A DNA stretch of 16,929 nt from Pigoraptor vietnamica (GCA_943704525.1 CALSCQ010000001.1:1-16929), one strand, 5' to 3'. Numbered from the stretch's first letter, positions 1 through 9,504 are shown. Made by a program: numbers and translations. Notes: a model not told the origin generated them from the letters alone.

Positions 1-115
<115 letters not shown>

Positions 116-722
116 AGAACGCACCTCGCAGGCGAATAGTGGGGACCGGCACTCGCCGCCGCGAAGCCAAATGCCAAATAAATACAAAGCCGACTTGCCA
201 CTTCGCGCTCGTCACGTGGCCGGCCTGCTCACGGAGCCCACTGCTAGTGTGTCGTCGCACACAATGGACGCCACCGAGAGTGCCTTTGGGCGTGGCCGCT
301 TCGTAAACGGCCATGAAGTCAGTACTCGTCCGATGGTCAACGGTTGTCTGCTTCCAAAGTCACAGCTGTCCGGACCGGGGCACGGACGTGCCACTGTGGT
401 CGGGTAGCGTGGACACCGCATTGAGCCCCACTGTAATACTTCGACGTTCGCGCCGAATCGGTTGTCGCAATGTCGACGACTTATCGCCGTGCCACTCTTA
501 CGGCCACAGGGAGTGACAGCCGGCGCACCGCCGCGGAGAGTCTGGCACACCTGGGCTTGGCATGTAACACGGAACCTTCTTGCCTGCAGGAACGGAACAT
601 TCCATGGCACCGAAGCCAAGCGAGACTGTTAAGCTAGTGGTCCGCGCCCCTTCAGCCGTGCCCTTATTCCGAGAATAATGTACGCCCATTACTCGAGTTG
701 CGCACATGCCCTCGATTGCCTC
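116..722. other. non-coding stretch, no gene recognised
   Basis: Short open frames exist on both strands, but they overlap each other, show no recognisable domain and carry no splice or start context that I trust. I see nothing here beyond mixed-composition DNA lying upstream of the fucosyltransferase-type gene. Confidence 0.5.
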
Positions 723-738
723 GACGGAGTGCACGGTG

Positions 739-902
739 TGCGTGTGTGCGCGTGTGTGTGTGTGTGTGTGTGCCGGCCGTGCGTTCGGTATGTGTGTCGG
801 TGTGTGTGTGTGTGTGTTGTGTGTGTTGTGTGTGCGTGTGCGTGTGTGTGTGCGTGTGCGTGTGTGTGTGTGGGTGTGTGTGGTGTGTGGGTGTGTGTGT
901 GG
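739..902. repeat. (TG)n-rich imperfect microsatellite
   Basis: TG dinucleotides interrupted by CG and TGG variants. Open frames across it read as alternating Cys-Val on + and His-Thr on -, which is a property of the repeat and not evidence for a protein. Confidence 0.9.
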
Positions 903-1160
903 CCGTGCGTTGACTTGGCCACATCACATTAATGAAGGAACGCAAGTGGTTCGCAACTGTTGTTATACCGCATATTAACTGCGATTGAGTCGATGTTAGT
1001 ACCCTGTTGTCCTTGGGACGATTCGCACGCGAGTGACCCCTTATTGTGTAAGCTAGAGGCGCTTGGTTTGAGGCTGCCCTTCGCGGCAAACTCGGAACGC
1101 GACGAGAACAGCCGGCCCCAGCACCGACTGACACCGGAGACCAAGTGGAGCACGTCGGAC

Positions 1161-4100
1161 ATGCTGACCACGCGCATCCATGTCATCGACGGCGTGCCAC
1201 TCTCAACGACACGCCCTCTGCGCCGCTCCCTCGTCAACATCACGTGCGCAGTGGTTTTGTTTGTCGGGCTGCTTTGCGCGATGTACCGATCGCGCACTAT
1301 TTACGGAGAGCGAACAGTGTTCGTCAGCGTGACCTTCACCGGCGGCGATGCCCTTGGTCAGGGAGAGGGCGACGACGGACAGCCCCCTGGCGGTGAGTGC
1401 GTTTGTGCTATTTGGCAGCAGAACAAGAGTGAAAGCGGAGGGTTTCCGTGCCCAGCACATACTCGTGTTGACCGTCAGCGCCCATTCATTCTTATTAACA
1501 CACAAGTAACAACCCACACCGCGCTTTCTCTCATAACAGTTGCGCCATCGAAAGCCGCCTCACTCTCCACTGCCGCCGAGACAGACTCGCCTGTCACGCG
1601 CACACGTGACGTGCCGCAGTCGTCCCCTTCGACAGCCCCACGTGACAACAATGTGGTGGCACCACACAGCGTCAGCACGACGCCCTCACCCACCACGACC
1701 GCGACGGGCAGCGCCGGCGGCGAGTGCGTCATTTACCAACCGACGACGTTTTACAGGCTAGTAAACGTGTCCTACTTCGGGCTGCCGGTGAGCACCGGAG
1801 GGCTCACCATTCGCGGATCGGGAGAGAATCGGTACGCAGACGGTGTGTGTGTGTGTGTGTGTGTGTGTTTCTGTGTCGTATATGTGTGCGTGTGTGCGTG
1901 TGTGTGCGTGTGTGTGTGTGTGTGTGACAGTGGGTGCGTGTGCCTGTGTACGTTCTTTTGCATGCATTTGCAACATCGCGCACGTGTTCACAAGCAGTGG
2001 CATGCGTCTTACACACATTCACGTGCAGCTGCATTAACCCTGACAACCCATCACGCACCTACCACAGCTGCGTGCTGAGCCTCGACGCGAAATCGGCGGA
2101 CAACGCCTCCGTCGTCGCATTCCACGCGCCCGCCATCAAAAGCATGCCGAACTTCACCTTCCCTCCCAAAAGAGAGGGCCAGGTGTGGGTGCACGCGTCG
2201 GGCGAGTGTCCGTACTCCGCAGAAACCGCCGCCAACGCCACACTCGCGCCGTTGTTCGACTACGTGCACGGCTACTACACCGATGCCAACATCGTCAACG
2301 CATACGGCCCCCTCAGCTACTCGAGAATTCTCACCGCCCCCAACGTCCCGTTCGAAGAGCGCGACAAGGTCGTGCCCGTCGCGTGGCTCGGTTCCAACTG
2401 CGACGCCTACAACAAGCGCGAGGACTACATCAGCGAGCTGATGCGCCACATCGGCCTTGCATCGTACGGTCACTGCCTCAACAATCGCCCCCTCTTCGCC
2501 ACACCCAAGGGGACCGACATGGCGGCCACGTGGGGCGCGCTGTCCAGACACATGTTCTACCTCGCGTTCGAAAACGCGCACTGTCGCGACTACATTACCG
2601 AGAAGACGGGCCACGCGCTCATGTCCGGCACCATTCCCGTCGTGTGGGGGTCCAACAACCGCAGCGACTACCGTCAGTGGGAGCCGCAATCGGGCGCGTT
2701 CATCTACGCCGAGGACTTTGCGACTCCGCGCGCGCTCGCCGAGTTCCTTCGCGCAGTGGCCAACAACAAGACGGCCTTCGAAGGGTACTTGGATTACAGG
2801 CGATACCCAACACCGCCCAATCCACAGTACGCCGGCGGTGTCGGGTTCGTGCCTCGCAGTTCGGTAACCGACCTGTGCGACTTGTGCCACGCCGTGCGCA
2901 ACGGGCACCCGCCGCCGAAGCAGACGATCCTTCCAGACACGACGTGCACGAGGGACAACATGGAGCGCAAGATCGACGCCAAGGACAACCATCCGGGTTG
3001 GCGCGAGGCACTGGCGCGCGTGGCAAGGGACGACGCCGTGCCCGTGCGCGTGCGAATGTCGGAGAGGGATGTCGGCATGTGGTACTATGCGCAGAACCGC
3101 CGATGGGGACCGGCGTATGTCCCGCAGCTGCGCGTGCTCCACTTGGGTCGCCTGCTCAGCGACGTCCGTGCGGGTGCGCCGCTCGTAGACTACGCACGTC
3201 GCTTACTGATGTACGGCGCCAACACGACGGGAGTGGGCGGTTGCTCGCCCGTCCGTGTGGACGTCCCCCGCGATTGGGGTTCGCGAACGGCCGGAGAAGA
3301 TCTGGACGGGTGCGGCGCAGACGACGAATACGCCTTTGCCCACCTCGAGCCACTCGTGCGTGCGGCAGACGAGGACGCCTCCGGCCGATTCGAACGCATC
3401 GCTTTTACGGGTGCGGCGCGTCGCGCGATGCTCGACTCCACGGCTGCGCACGTGGACGGGGGACGCAAAGCGCCCGATGACGTCAGGTGCGCGTCGCTGC
3501 GGCTCCACTTGCTCGCCCTTGTGTTCGACAGGACGGTCGGGCAGAAGCAAGAGTACGTGGCACGTGACGTGGCGGGCCTTCTCCGCGCCGTCGCGGTGCA
3601 CGTCGAAGCTGTCCGGACGGGGTTCGTGGAGGACGCGGACATCAACGGCGCCGTTCTGCGCGCTGCCGCCCTGCTGTCGGCGACGGCTGCCATACCCGAG
3701 TTGAACGTCACGAGGGCGTCACTATTGGACGCCACGCTGGCCGTGGGGAGGGCGGCGGAGGGCTATTTTGAACGCGGTCGCGTGATGCGTCTCTACGGGC
3801 GCACCCCCCTCGCTCACATGGCGCTGCTGTGGCGATTGAGGGCGCTTGCGCTGCACCCGGGTGTTGGTCGCACGGGGAATCGCCTTCCACTCTCACTCGC
3901 GACAGATGCCGCCTTGCCCGCGCTTGACCGGTGGACGTCTCGCGCGGCGCCCCTGTTTTTCCGACCCGACGGAATGGTTGTCCGCACCTTTGGAACGCCC
4001 GCGGCGCACGCGTCGTTGTTTGTTGGCATCGATCCCGCGCTCGATTGGGTCGCGACCTACGGCCGCTCGGGGACCCCGCCAGTTACGAACGAGACGGTGG

Positions 4101-5068
4101 ACACAGCCGCCGGTTACGCCGCATTCCGCTCCGCGTGGGTACAACAGCCCGGAGTCAGCGCAAGCGGGGCGTTCTATCTCTTTTTCGCCGCCAGCAGGGA
4201 CGCGAGCGATCCGAGCGCCAACGCAGATACGCTCGCAATCGAATGGTTTGACGCAGGGCGCAGTTGGCTGACGAGCGGCGGTGGCGGCGCGGGCACGGAC
4301 GACGCACTTCGAGCGTACCATCGGTCGCGGCGTGCGCACAACACAGTCTCGCTGGACGTGGACGATGCTTCTCAGCCACGGATGCCACTTGGAGACAGCC
4401 TCTTCGAGAGGCCGCAGGGTGTCTCTTGCGAGATGGGCGCAGGAAGGGTCGACAGCGACGGCGCTCGGTCGTCGTCGGTTGTGTATGCGTTGGGCGTCGA
4501 GTCACGTGAGGACGCGCGCACGCACCACCTGCGCCTAGTGGTCGCACACCCCGGGAAATGGATGGCCGTCACGGACGTCGTCTCCGGCGCCTCTTTCACG
4601 CAGTGCTTCAACTTCGCGAGCGATGTCCACGTCACGCAGGTCACTGACCGCACATTCGCCGCGAGTGCGAGTGCGCCTTCGACGGCATCCCTGTCCGGCC
4701 GAACGGCCAACACGACTCTCTTCGTCACGCACGCGGTCAACTCGACAGGATACAACGCGACGACGGCGCTTTTTCGCGGAGAAAAGCACCCGCTGGTAAA
4801 TGGATGGATAGGCGCGGAGCCGTCGTTTTCGCTTCGACACAGGGTCCACGGCGGCGACGAACGAGCCGTCTCTGCGGCCACGCTGTTTGAGTTTTCGAAC
4901 GGCACGCGCGGCTCTTCGAGCGCCTCGCTGACAATATCGGGCAATGTGGCCTTTGGTGCGAACGGCGTTTTGAGACCGAGCGTGCTTGTATTGCAGTGGG
5001 GCGATGCGAGTGTGCAACTGCGTGTGGAGAAAGAGGGCACATATCGGGTCCATGTCACCGAAGTGTAA
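1161..5068 (+). CDS. GT10 fucosyltransferase fused to heparinase II/III-like region
   Basis: Spliced model: exons 1161-1392, 1540-1831 and 2068-5068, giving about 1174 residues. Residues 24-42 are a single membrane anchor after a short basic tail, as in type II Golgi glycosyltransferases. A Ser/Thr-rich stem of about 80 residues follows. The GT10 core spans roughly 150-420: the Cys/acidic strand CVLSLDAKSADNASVVAFH, then GQVWVHASGECP, then VAWLGSNCDAYNKR, and the donor-site signature LAFENAHCRDYITEK (340 onward) leading to GTIPVVWG. Known members move fucose from GDP-fucose to glycans in the Golgi. Residues about 430-1174 resemble a heparinase II/III-type lyase: a helical region, then GYAAFR (857), DTLAIEWFDAG (895) and YHRSRRAHNTVSLD (925). 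The family HxHxD motif reads S-A-N-A-D at 891-895, so lyase activity is doubtful. The start is uncertain: an in-frame ATG at 993 would add 56 residues, but its context is weaker. The GT10 call is firm; the lyase-like call is good. Confidence 0.88.
1393..1539 (+). other. intron 1 of the GT10 fusion gene
   Basis: The donor is gtgagtgcg after ggcg, and the acceptor is the pyrimidine-rich ctttctctcataacag. The length of 147 nt is a multiple of three and contains no stop in the reading frame, so retention would simply insert 49 residues into the luminal stem. Splicing is inferred from the consensus splice sites. Confidence 0.65.
1832..2067 (+). other. intron 2 of the GT10 fusion gene, with TG microsatellite
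   Basis: Donor gtacgcagac at 1832 (phase 2) and acceptor cctaccacag ending at 2067. This pairing joins GSGENR to CVLSLDAK, exactly restoring the first conserved GT10 strand and its Cys. A donor inside the TG run at 1843 would be phase 1 and would not keep the frame. The intron holds the TG tract of about 1843-1925. Confidence 0.8.
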
Positions 5069-5131
5069 CATGGGCGCGCGAATTAATCTGAGAAAGTGTC
5101 CGAAAATATGTGTAAATCCATCGTTTTCCAA

Positions 5132-5137
5132 ATTAAA
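5132..5137 (+). terminator. putative polyadenylation signal (ATTAAA)
   Basis: ATTAAA lies about 64 nt after the stop codon of the GT10 fusion gene and is followed within 45 nt by a T-rich tract. A matching ATTAAA follows the stop of the GPI-type gene in this window. Confidence 0.45.
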
Positions 5138-5175
5138 GACTAACTCGGGAAATGGGACTGACATGATCTGAAAAG

Positions 5176-5198
5176 TTTTTTTTTTTTTTTTTTTTTTT
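5176..5198. repeat. poly-T run of 23 bases
   Basis: Uninterrupted T homopolymer downstream of the GT10 fusion gene. It could be a downstream element of polyadenylation or simply a mononucleotide microsatellite. Confidence 0.85.
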
Positions 5199-5342
5199 GA
5201 AACGCACTCACTGCCGCAAGGACGTACTCGCCTGTTCTGCAACAGGTGGGAGTGAGGGAAGAGCAAGGGTGGGTGTTCTGATATGAGGAGATGACCTTAT
5301 TGGAGATAAATTGTTGTGGACTAGTGCCCGTATCTTCGTGCT

Positions 5343-5493
5343 GTGTGTGTGGGTGTGTGTGTGTCTGTAATGTGTGTGTGTGCGTGTGTGTGTGTGTTGT
5401 TGCGTGCGTGTATGTGTCTTGTGATGTGCGTGCGTGCGTGTGTGCGTGTGCGTGTGTGCGTGTGCGTGTGCGTGTGTGCGTGTGCGCGCGCGC

Positions 5494-5533
<40 letters not shown>

Positions 5534-5555
5534 GTGTGTGTGTGTCTGTGCGTTT
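5343..5555. repeat. (TG)n microsatellite with CG variants
   Basis: A TG tract of about 200 bp, interrupted by TGCG and a short (CG)n block near 5485-5495. It lies between the GT10 gene and the F-box pseudogene. No exon on either side could be joined across it with confidence, although TG tracts elsewhere in the window occupy introns. Confidence 0.92.
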
Positions 5556-5874
5556 AAAATGAGAACCTGTGCGGTTCTTGCATTGTCCTGCGTGTGCAAT
5601 CGTGTCAGTTGCACTTATCAACGCTCGCATCAGTCTTTGCTGCCGACAGCTCACGCCTCCTATCGCGCGCCGTGGAGCCGGTGTTTGCGATGCGTAACGG
5701 CGCGTTTGCCCGCGAAAACAAGGCCCTTAGTTCCTGATGTGAGTGACACAGCCAGTTGCAACGGGTCGTTTTGAATTTTAAATGGGAGTGCGTTCTCACG
5801 TGCTTGAGAAGGCACTCTTGACGTCTCCCTCGTTTGCATTCCCAGCAATGTGCGACGGCGCTTTCCCTCGCACA

Positions 5875-6775
5875 ATGGCTGCCGTGCCTTCCCTCGATTC
5901 GCTCTCGGCCACTCCGCCCAACCTCGACACGCTCCCGCCGGAGTTGATTGTCGTCCACGTGCTGCCGTACCTGACGAATGGCGAGAAGGGCGCGCAGGCC
6001 AAGACGTGCGGTCGTCTCTATCGCCTCCTTCGCCACGAGCGTGTACCGCCTCTCGTCGCCTTGCACTCGCAAGTACTTTGAGGACGCCGCCTTTCGTGAG
6101 GAGGTGAATTCGCGCATTCCCGCGGGGAAACTCGCGCTGCGCCCGTTTGAGTGCGCTATGCGGGCGTTTCACTTTCCGCCGTTCGAATTTAAGCGCGCGC
6201 GGACGCTTTTTGAAGAGGCGCTCGCGGACGAACGTGCGACGGAAGTGGAGAAGGCGCGCGCCGTCTTATACCTGTTTGTGCTCGGCGACTTTGGCTAGGA
6301 CGGGCCTGTAAACTTTGATGCGAGCGAGCGGCGCCGGGAGGCGGCGAATGCGAGTGCATCTCTCCTTCTGTGCGCTGGCGACGAGGGCGACCCCGTGCGT
6401 GCGCTCGAGATGGGCATTTGCCACTATTTCGACTTGAGGTCGGGGACTGCCATAGCCGTGGACAATTGCAAGGCGCATTCGCTCTTTGTCTCTTCTGCGA
6501 ACGGCGGGTGTGCGGCGGGAATGTACTACCTCGACAGAGGGTATCGGCGTGTCACGTGACAAATCGGCGGGCGTTGCGCAGTGGGAGAGGGCGGCTGCGA
6601 TGGCCACTTTGGGGCAATGTTTGAGTTCGGCAATTGTCTCTACAATGGCATGGGAGTGTCATGTGACGAGGCGAGGGGCGTTGCATTAATTCGGACTGCG
6701 GCCGTGGACGAGGGCGATTGGCGTTCGAAGGGGTGGCTGGAATACATGGACGTGCTCCAGCGAAAGGGGCTCTGA
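5875..6775 (+). pseudogene. F-box / Sel1-type repeat gene, frameshifted copy A
   Basis: Translation begins MAAVPSLDSLSATPPNLDTL and continues through an F-box-like stretch (LPPELIVVHVLPYLTNGEK, then KTCGRLYRLLRHERV). The frame then breaks near 6042, where two bases are missing compared with copy B, and resumes as TRKYFEDAAFREEVNSRIP. An in-frame TAG follows at 6296. The Sel1-type part comes next (ALEMGICHYFDL, NGGCAAGMYYL), breaks again near 6540 and 6600, and ends in FGNCLYNGMGVSCDEARG, AAVDEGDWRSKGWLEYM and a TGA at 6773. F-box proteins are substrate adaptors of SCF ubiquitin ligases, and Sel1-type repeats are short helical pairs used as scaffolds. Three frame breaks plus a stop within 900 bp indicate a dead copy unless the assembly is wrong. 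Its relative is the inverted copy at 15720-16603. Confidence 0.8.
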
Positions 6776-7101
6776 CAGTGATATCACTGAGGCTCAGAGT
6801 GCCGCCTGCCCGGCGACCTGTGCGTAAATGGCATCGCACATTTGCAACTTAGCGTGGGCAACACACCATGGAGCCGGCGCACGCAGATCATGCACCCTCA
6901 CGCTCATTCTCACACGATTCATTCACCACACACAAAAACACGCACACTGACCGGGCACACCACCGGGCCGGCGCCGGCTCAGCACTGTCCACTCCGCAGC
7001 AGCCGTCGGGAATCACTGTGTAGGCGAAGCTCTTTACTCACTCAACGCCCACTAACACATACACACGCGTCGGCCCAAAGTGCAGTAACATGGTCCAGCG
7101 G
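6776..7101. other. intergenic stretch, nothing recognised
   Basis: Between the F-box/Sel1 pseudogene and the promoter-like module of the LRR gene. It contains CA-rich patches around 6895-6965 but no domain-bearing frame. Confidence 0.5.
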
Positions 7102-7113
7102 AGTAACAACTGT

Positions 7114-7119
7114 CACGTG
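7114..7119. promoter_or_regulatory. CACGTG palindrome (E-box-like), module copy 1
   Basis: The palindrome sits in the context tgtcacgtgagt, which is repeated at 9948 and 10475. CACGTG is a classical bHLH/bZIP binding core, but any function here is inferred only from conservation of the flanks among the copies. Confidence 0.4.
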
Positions 7120-7217
7120 AGTAACGCTTGAGTCTCCTTCTTTTCCTTTTTTTTTTCTTTTTCCGTGAGTGTGTGTGCCATCCAGTCACCCGCTGACGCA
7201 AAGTGTCGCGCCACAAC

Positions 7218-7253
7218 ATGAGGCGCAAATATCTAACGCGCAGAGGCACGCGG
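7218..7253 (+). other. candidate first exon of the F-box/LRR gene
   Basis: An ATG at 7218 opens twelve codons (MRRKYLTRRGTR) before a donor-like gtgcgt at 7254, phase 0. The acceptor-like ggcgcag ending at 7527 is also phase 0 and lies just before the F-box frame, which otherwise has no ATG between its upstream stop (TAG at 7519) and the F-box. The fit in phase supports the model, but there is no transcript evidence. Confidence 0.4.
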
Positions 7254-7304
7254 GTGCGTTCTCTCTTGTTTCGTTCTCGTGCTTTTTTACTTTTGCCGGT
7301 TGTG

Positions 7305-7308
<4 letters not shown>

Positions 7309-7369
<61 letters not shown>

Positions 7370-7440
7370 GTGTGCGTGTGTGTGTGTGCTGTGTGTGTGC
7401 CGTGTGTGTGTGTGTGTGTGTGTGCCGTGTGTGTGAGTGA
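7309..7440. repeat. (TG)n microsatellite in the probable LRR-gene intron
   Basis: A long TG run, perfect for more than 50 bp at its start and then interrupted by TGCG, TGC and GAG variants. It lies between the candidate donor at 7254 and the candidate acceptor at 7527. Confidence 0.93.
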
Positions 7441-7527
7441 GTGCGTGAGTGAGTGATGAGTGAGCTGCAGTGCAATGCATGTGTGTTATGTGTCCAGCTT
7501 TTAAACTGTCATCGCGCATAGGCGCAG

Positions 7528-8757
7528 GAGGAATGCCGCCCTACTGTTTCCGTCAACTTGCTCTGCGATCTTCCCGTTGAGATTCTCCACCAGCACGTGC
7601 TCTCGCGACTGCCGCCGCGGGACGTCGAGTCGCTCTCGCGGGTCTGCCTGTCGCTGCGGCGCTTCGTCCGTGGGTTGCGAAAGGGCGCGGTCGTTTTGCG
7701 CCCGGATGCGCTCGAGCGGTTTTTTGAGGACGCTGCATTTCGCGAGAGGGTTGTGAAGCTCGTCCCTCGACTGGCGATGAATGCGATTCCGCCGTCAGTA
7801 ACTGCGGGGATTGTAGACGCGGCGGTGTTTCGTGGCGTTCACACGGTGACGCTGAGGGGTTGCGATTCCCTGGTGGACGTGTCTGCGTTGGGAGAGGCGC
7901 ACACCGTGACGCTGTCGAGTTGCAAGAATGTCAGGAACGTGGACGCCCTGCGCGGTGCCCACACGGTGGTCCTCGACAGCTGCAGTCTCGTCCAAGACAT
8001 CTCGGCGCTGGGCGGCGTGCACACGCTGCGAGTGGCGTGGTGCACCCAATTGCGGCCTGACGTCCGCGCCCTCGGCGGCGTGCACACTCTCTCACTCACG
8101 TGCAATTGGTTCTTTCGGAGTGCGCCTGCGGGCATTCGCGCGCTGGCGGGTGTGCACACTCTGCAGCTGCACGTTTCCAGTTGTGAGTGGGACGCCTCGT
8201 GCCTTGCGGCCGTACACTCGCTCGATCTGGGTCATGTGTCCAGTGGACTGCGCGGCGTGGCGGCGCTCGGCGGCGCACACACACTGCGGATGGATGGGCC
8301 GAATGCTCATCGGTACGTCGCGGAACTAGTGAGGGGCCTGGACTCTGCATCCAAGGCCGGGAAGCAGATGCACGCGCTGACGCTGACGTCGTCGCACGTC
8401 ACCGACGTGAAGGGGCTCGGCGTCGTCCACACGCTCGATTTGTCGGGGAACAGGTCGCTGGAGGACGTGTCGAGCCTGGGCGGCGTCCACGTACTGGACC
8501 TCAGCCGCACATCGGTTAAGGACGTCTCTGCGCTCGGCGGCGTGCATACGCTCGTCCTCACTGAATGCCCACTGCTGAGGGACGTGTCTGCGCTCGGCGG
8601 CGTCCACACGATTGACATCATGTCGTGTCCGCTAATTGAGAACATATCGGCGCTCTGCCGTGTGCCGCGCATCCGGTGCGACACTTCGCTCGTGGAAGGG
8701 TTGCGCTTCAGGCGGAGGTACAATTATGCGGATGGTTTCAACTATATTGCCGATTAA
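7528..8757 (+). CDS. F-box / leucine-rich-repeat protein
   Basis: An uninterrupted frame of about 1.2 kb ending in TAA at 8755. The N-terminus carries an F-box (LLCDLPVEILHQHVLSRLPP, then SRVCLSLRRFVRGL). Next comes FFEDAAFRERVVKLVP, a motif shared with the two F-box/Sel1 pseudogenes in this window. From about residue 90 there are thirteen leucine-rich repeats, mostly 20 residues long, of the form GVHTLxLxxCxxLxDVSALG. They end in a short unique tail, NYADGFNYIAD. F-box/LRR proteins typically bind Skp1 through the F-box and recruit ubiquitylation substrates through the LRR arc. There is no ATG in frame after the upstream stop at 7519, so the true start probably lies in an upstream exon (candidate 7218-7253) spliced at the acceptor ending at 7527. 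Alternatively the gene has lost its start. The substrate is unknown. Confidence 0.85.
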   Translation, partial: EECRPTVSVNLLCDLPVEILHQHVLSRLPPRDVESLSRVCLSLRRFVRGLRKGAVVLRPDALERFFEDAAFRERVVKLVPRLAMNAIPPSVTAGIVDAAVFRGVHTVTLRGCDSLVDVSALGEAHTVTLSSCKNVRNVDALRGAHTVVLDSCSLVQDISALGGVHTLRVAWCTQLRPDVRALGGVHTLSLTCNWFFRSAPAGIRALAGVHTLQLHVSSCEWDASCLAAVHSLDLGHVSSGLRGVAALGGAHTLRMDGPNAHRYVAELVRGLDSASKAGKQMHALTLTSSHVTDVKGLGVVHTLDLSGNRSLEDVSSLGGVHVLDLSRTSVKDVSALGGVHTLVLTECPLLRDVSALGGVHTIDIMSCPLIENISALCRVPRIRCDTSLVEGLRFRRRYNYADGFNYIAD

Positions 8758-9098
8758 CTCGTGTCGTCTGCGCGAGACTGCGTTGCGGGACCGGCGTAAA
8801 ATGCTAATACCACTCGTGTTGTCGTCTGCGCGAGACTGCGTTGCGGTACCGGCGTAAAATGCTAATACCACTCGTGTTGTCGTCTGCGCGAGACTGCGTT
8901 GCGGGACCGGCGTAAAATGCTAATACCACTCGTGTTGTCGTCTGCGCGAGACTGCATTGCGGGACCGGCGTAAAATGCTAATACCACTCGTGTTGTCGTC
9001 TGCGCGAGACTGCGTTGCGGGACCGGCGTAAAATGCTAATACCACTCGTGTTGTCGTCTGCGCGAGACTGCGTTGCGGGGTCGGCGTAAAATGCTAAT
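8758..9098. repeat. 58-bp minisatellite, six copies
   Basis: The anchor gtctgcgcgagactgc recurs at 8766, 8824, 8882, 8940, 8998 and 9056, an exact 58-bp period. Each unit continues through a cggcgtaaaatgctaat segment. Copies differ by single bases (for example ggtaccgg in copy 2, actgcatt in copy 4, ggggtcgg in copy 6), and the first lacks three bases near its start. The array begins immediately after the TAA of the LRR gene, so it would form its 3' UTR. Each unit holds a short inverted repeat, gtct/agac around gcgcg. Confidence 0.96.
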
Positions 9099-9500
9099 AT
9101 GCGTTACTAGTGACGTCGTATATGTAATTTGTTTATTGGCAACCGGCTTCGTCCGTGTTCAGTTGGACTAAGGTGCGTGGTTGTCCTAAACGCCGCGTTT
9201 TCCCTGCGAATGTTTGTGCCTCGTGCCGCGTCTTTTGTCTTACACAGAATGCATGTCCACTGGAAGCAGAAACGCGCAGAATCGGACGGCACCTAGAGAG
9301 TCCCCTGCGCCGACTGCCGAGCTGCAATTGAGTCTGGACAAACACCACCGGTCACTACTAATAACTGAAAGCGAGCTGAGCCTCCAGTCGAGAGGGACTT
9401 AAGTAGTTTGTGCCTTTCCGGCTGCATCGCTAAGTATCCGATTTGCTGGCATGCGACGACGTGATCCGTATTAGTGAGCGTTTTCCATTCAATCACTCGG
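9099..9500. other. intergenic stretch, no gene recognised
   Basis: Mixed-composition DNA after the minisatellite. Short open frames on both strands lack domains, signal sequences or splice context. Confidence 0.5.
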
Positions 9501-9504
9501 CGCC

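Larger units (their letters stand above)
7102..7435 (+). repeat. module copy 1: E-box, T-tract, exon-1-like start, TG tract
   Basis: In order: agtaacaactgtcacgtgag with CACGTG at 7114, a T-rich tract, the segment containing ctgacgcaaa, an ATG reading ATGAGGCGCAAAT at 7218, a cagaggcacgcgg block and then a long TG tract. The same ordered blocks recur at 9937-10430. In this copy the module lies directly upstream of the F-box/LRR reading frame, suggesting it is that gene's promoter, first exon and intron. Confidence 0.7.

Noticed and set aside
678-978. Open frames encoding alternating Cys-Val (and His-Thr on the other strand) in all TG/CA tracts of the window
   Set aside because: Dinucleotide TG/CA repeats have no stop codons in these frames, so long ORFs are expected by composition; none has a domain or start context.
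1843-1844. Alternative GT donor at the start of the TG run in the GT10 gene
   Set aside because: It is phase 1 and would shift the frame at the acceptor ending at 2067. The donor at 1832 is phase 2 and restores the conserved Cys strand.
2051-3142. 363-codon frame on the minus strand
   Set aside because: It lies entirely opposite the GT10 domain, which has family motifs. GC-rich codon use produces long antisense frames.
2185-3480. 431-codon frame on + in another phase
   Set aside because: Arg/Ala-rich out-of-frame shadow of the GT10/lyase-like exon with no recognisable motif.
8758-9098. CRISPR array
   Set aside because: Regular 58-bp units are contiguous with no unique spacers, and the context is eukaryotic; it is a minisatellite.
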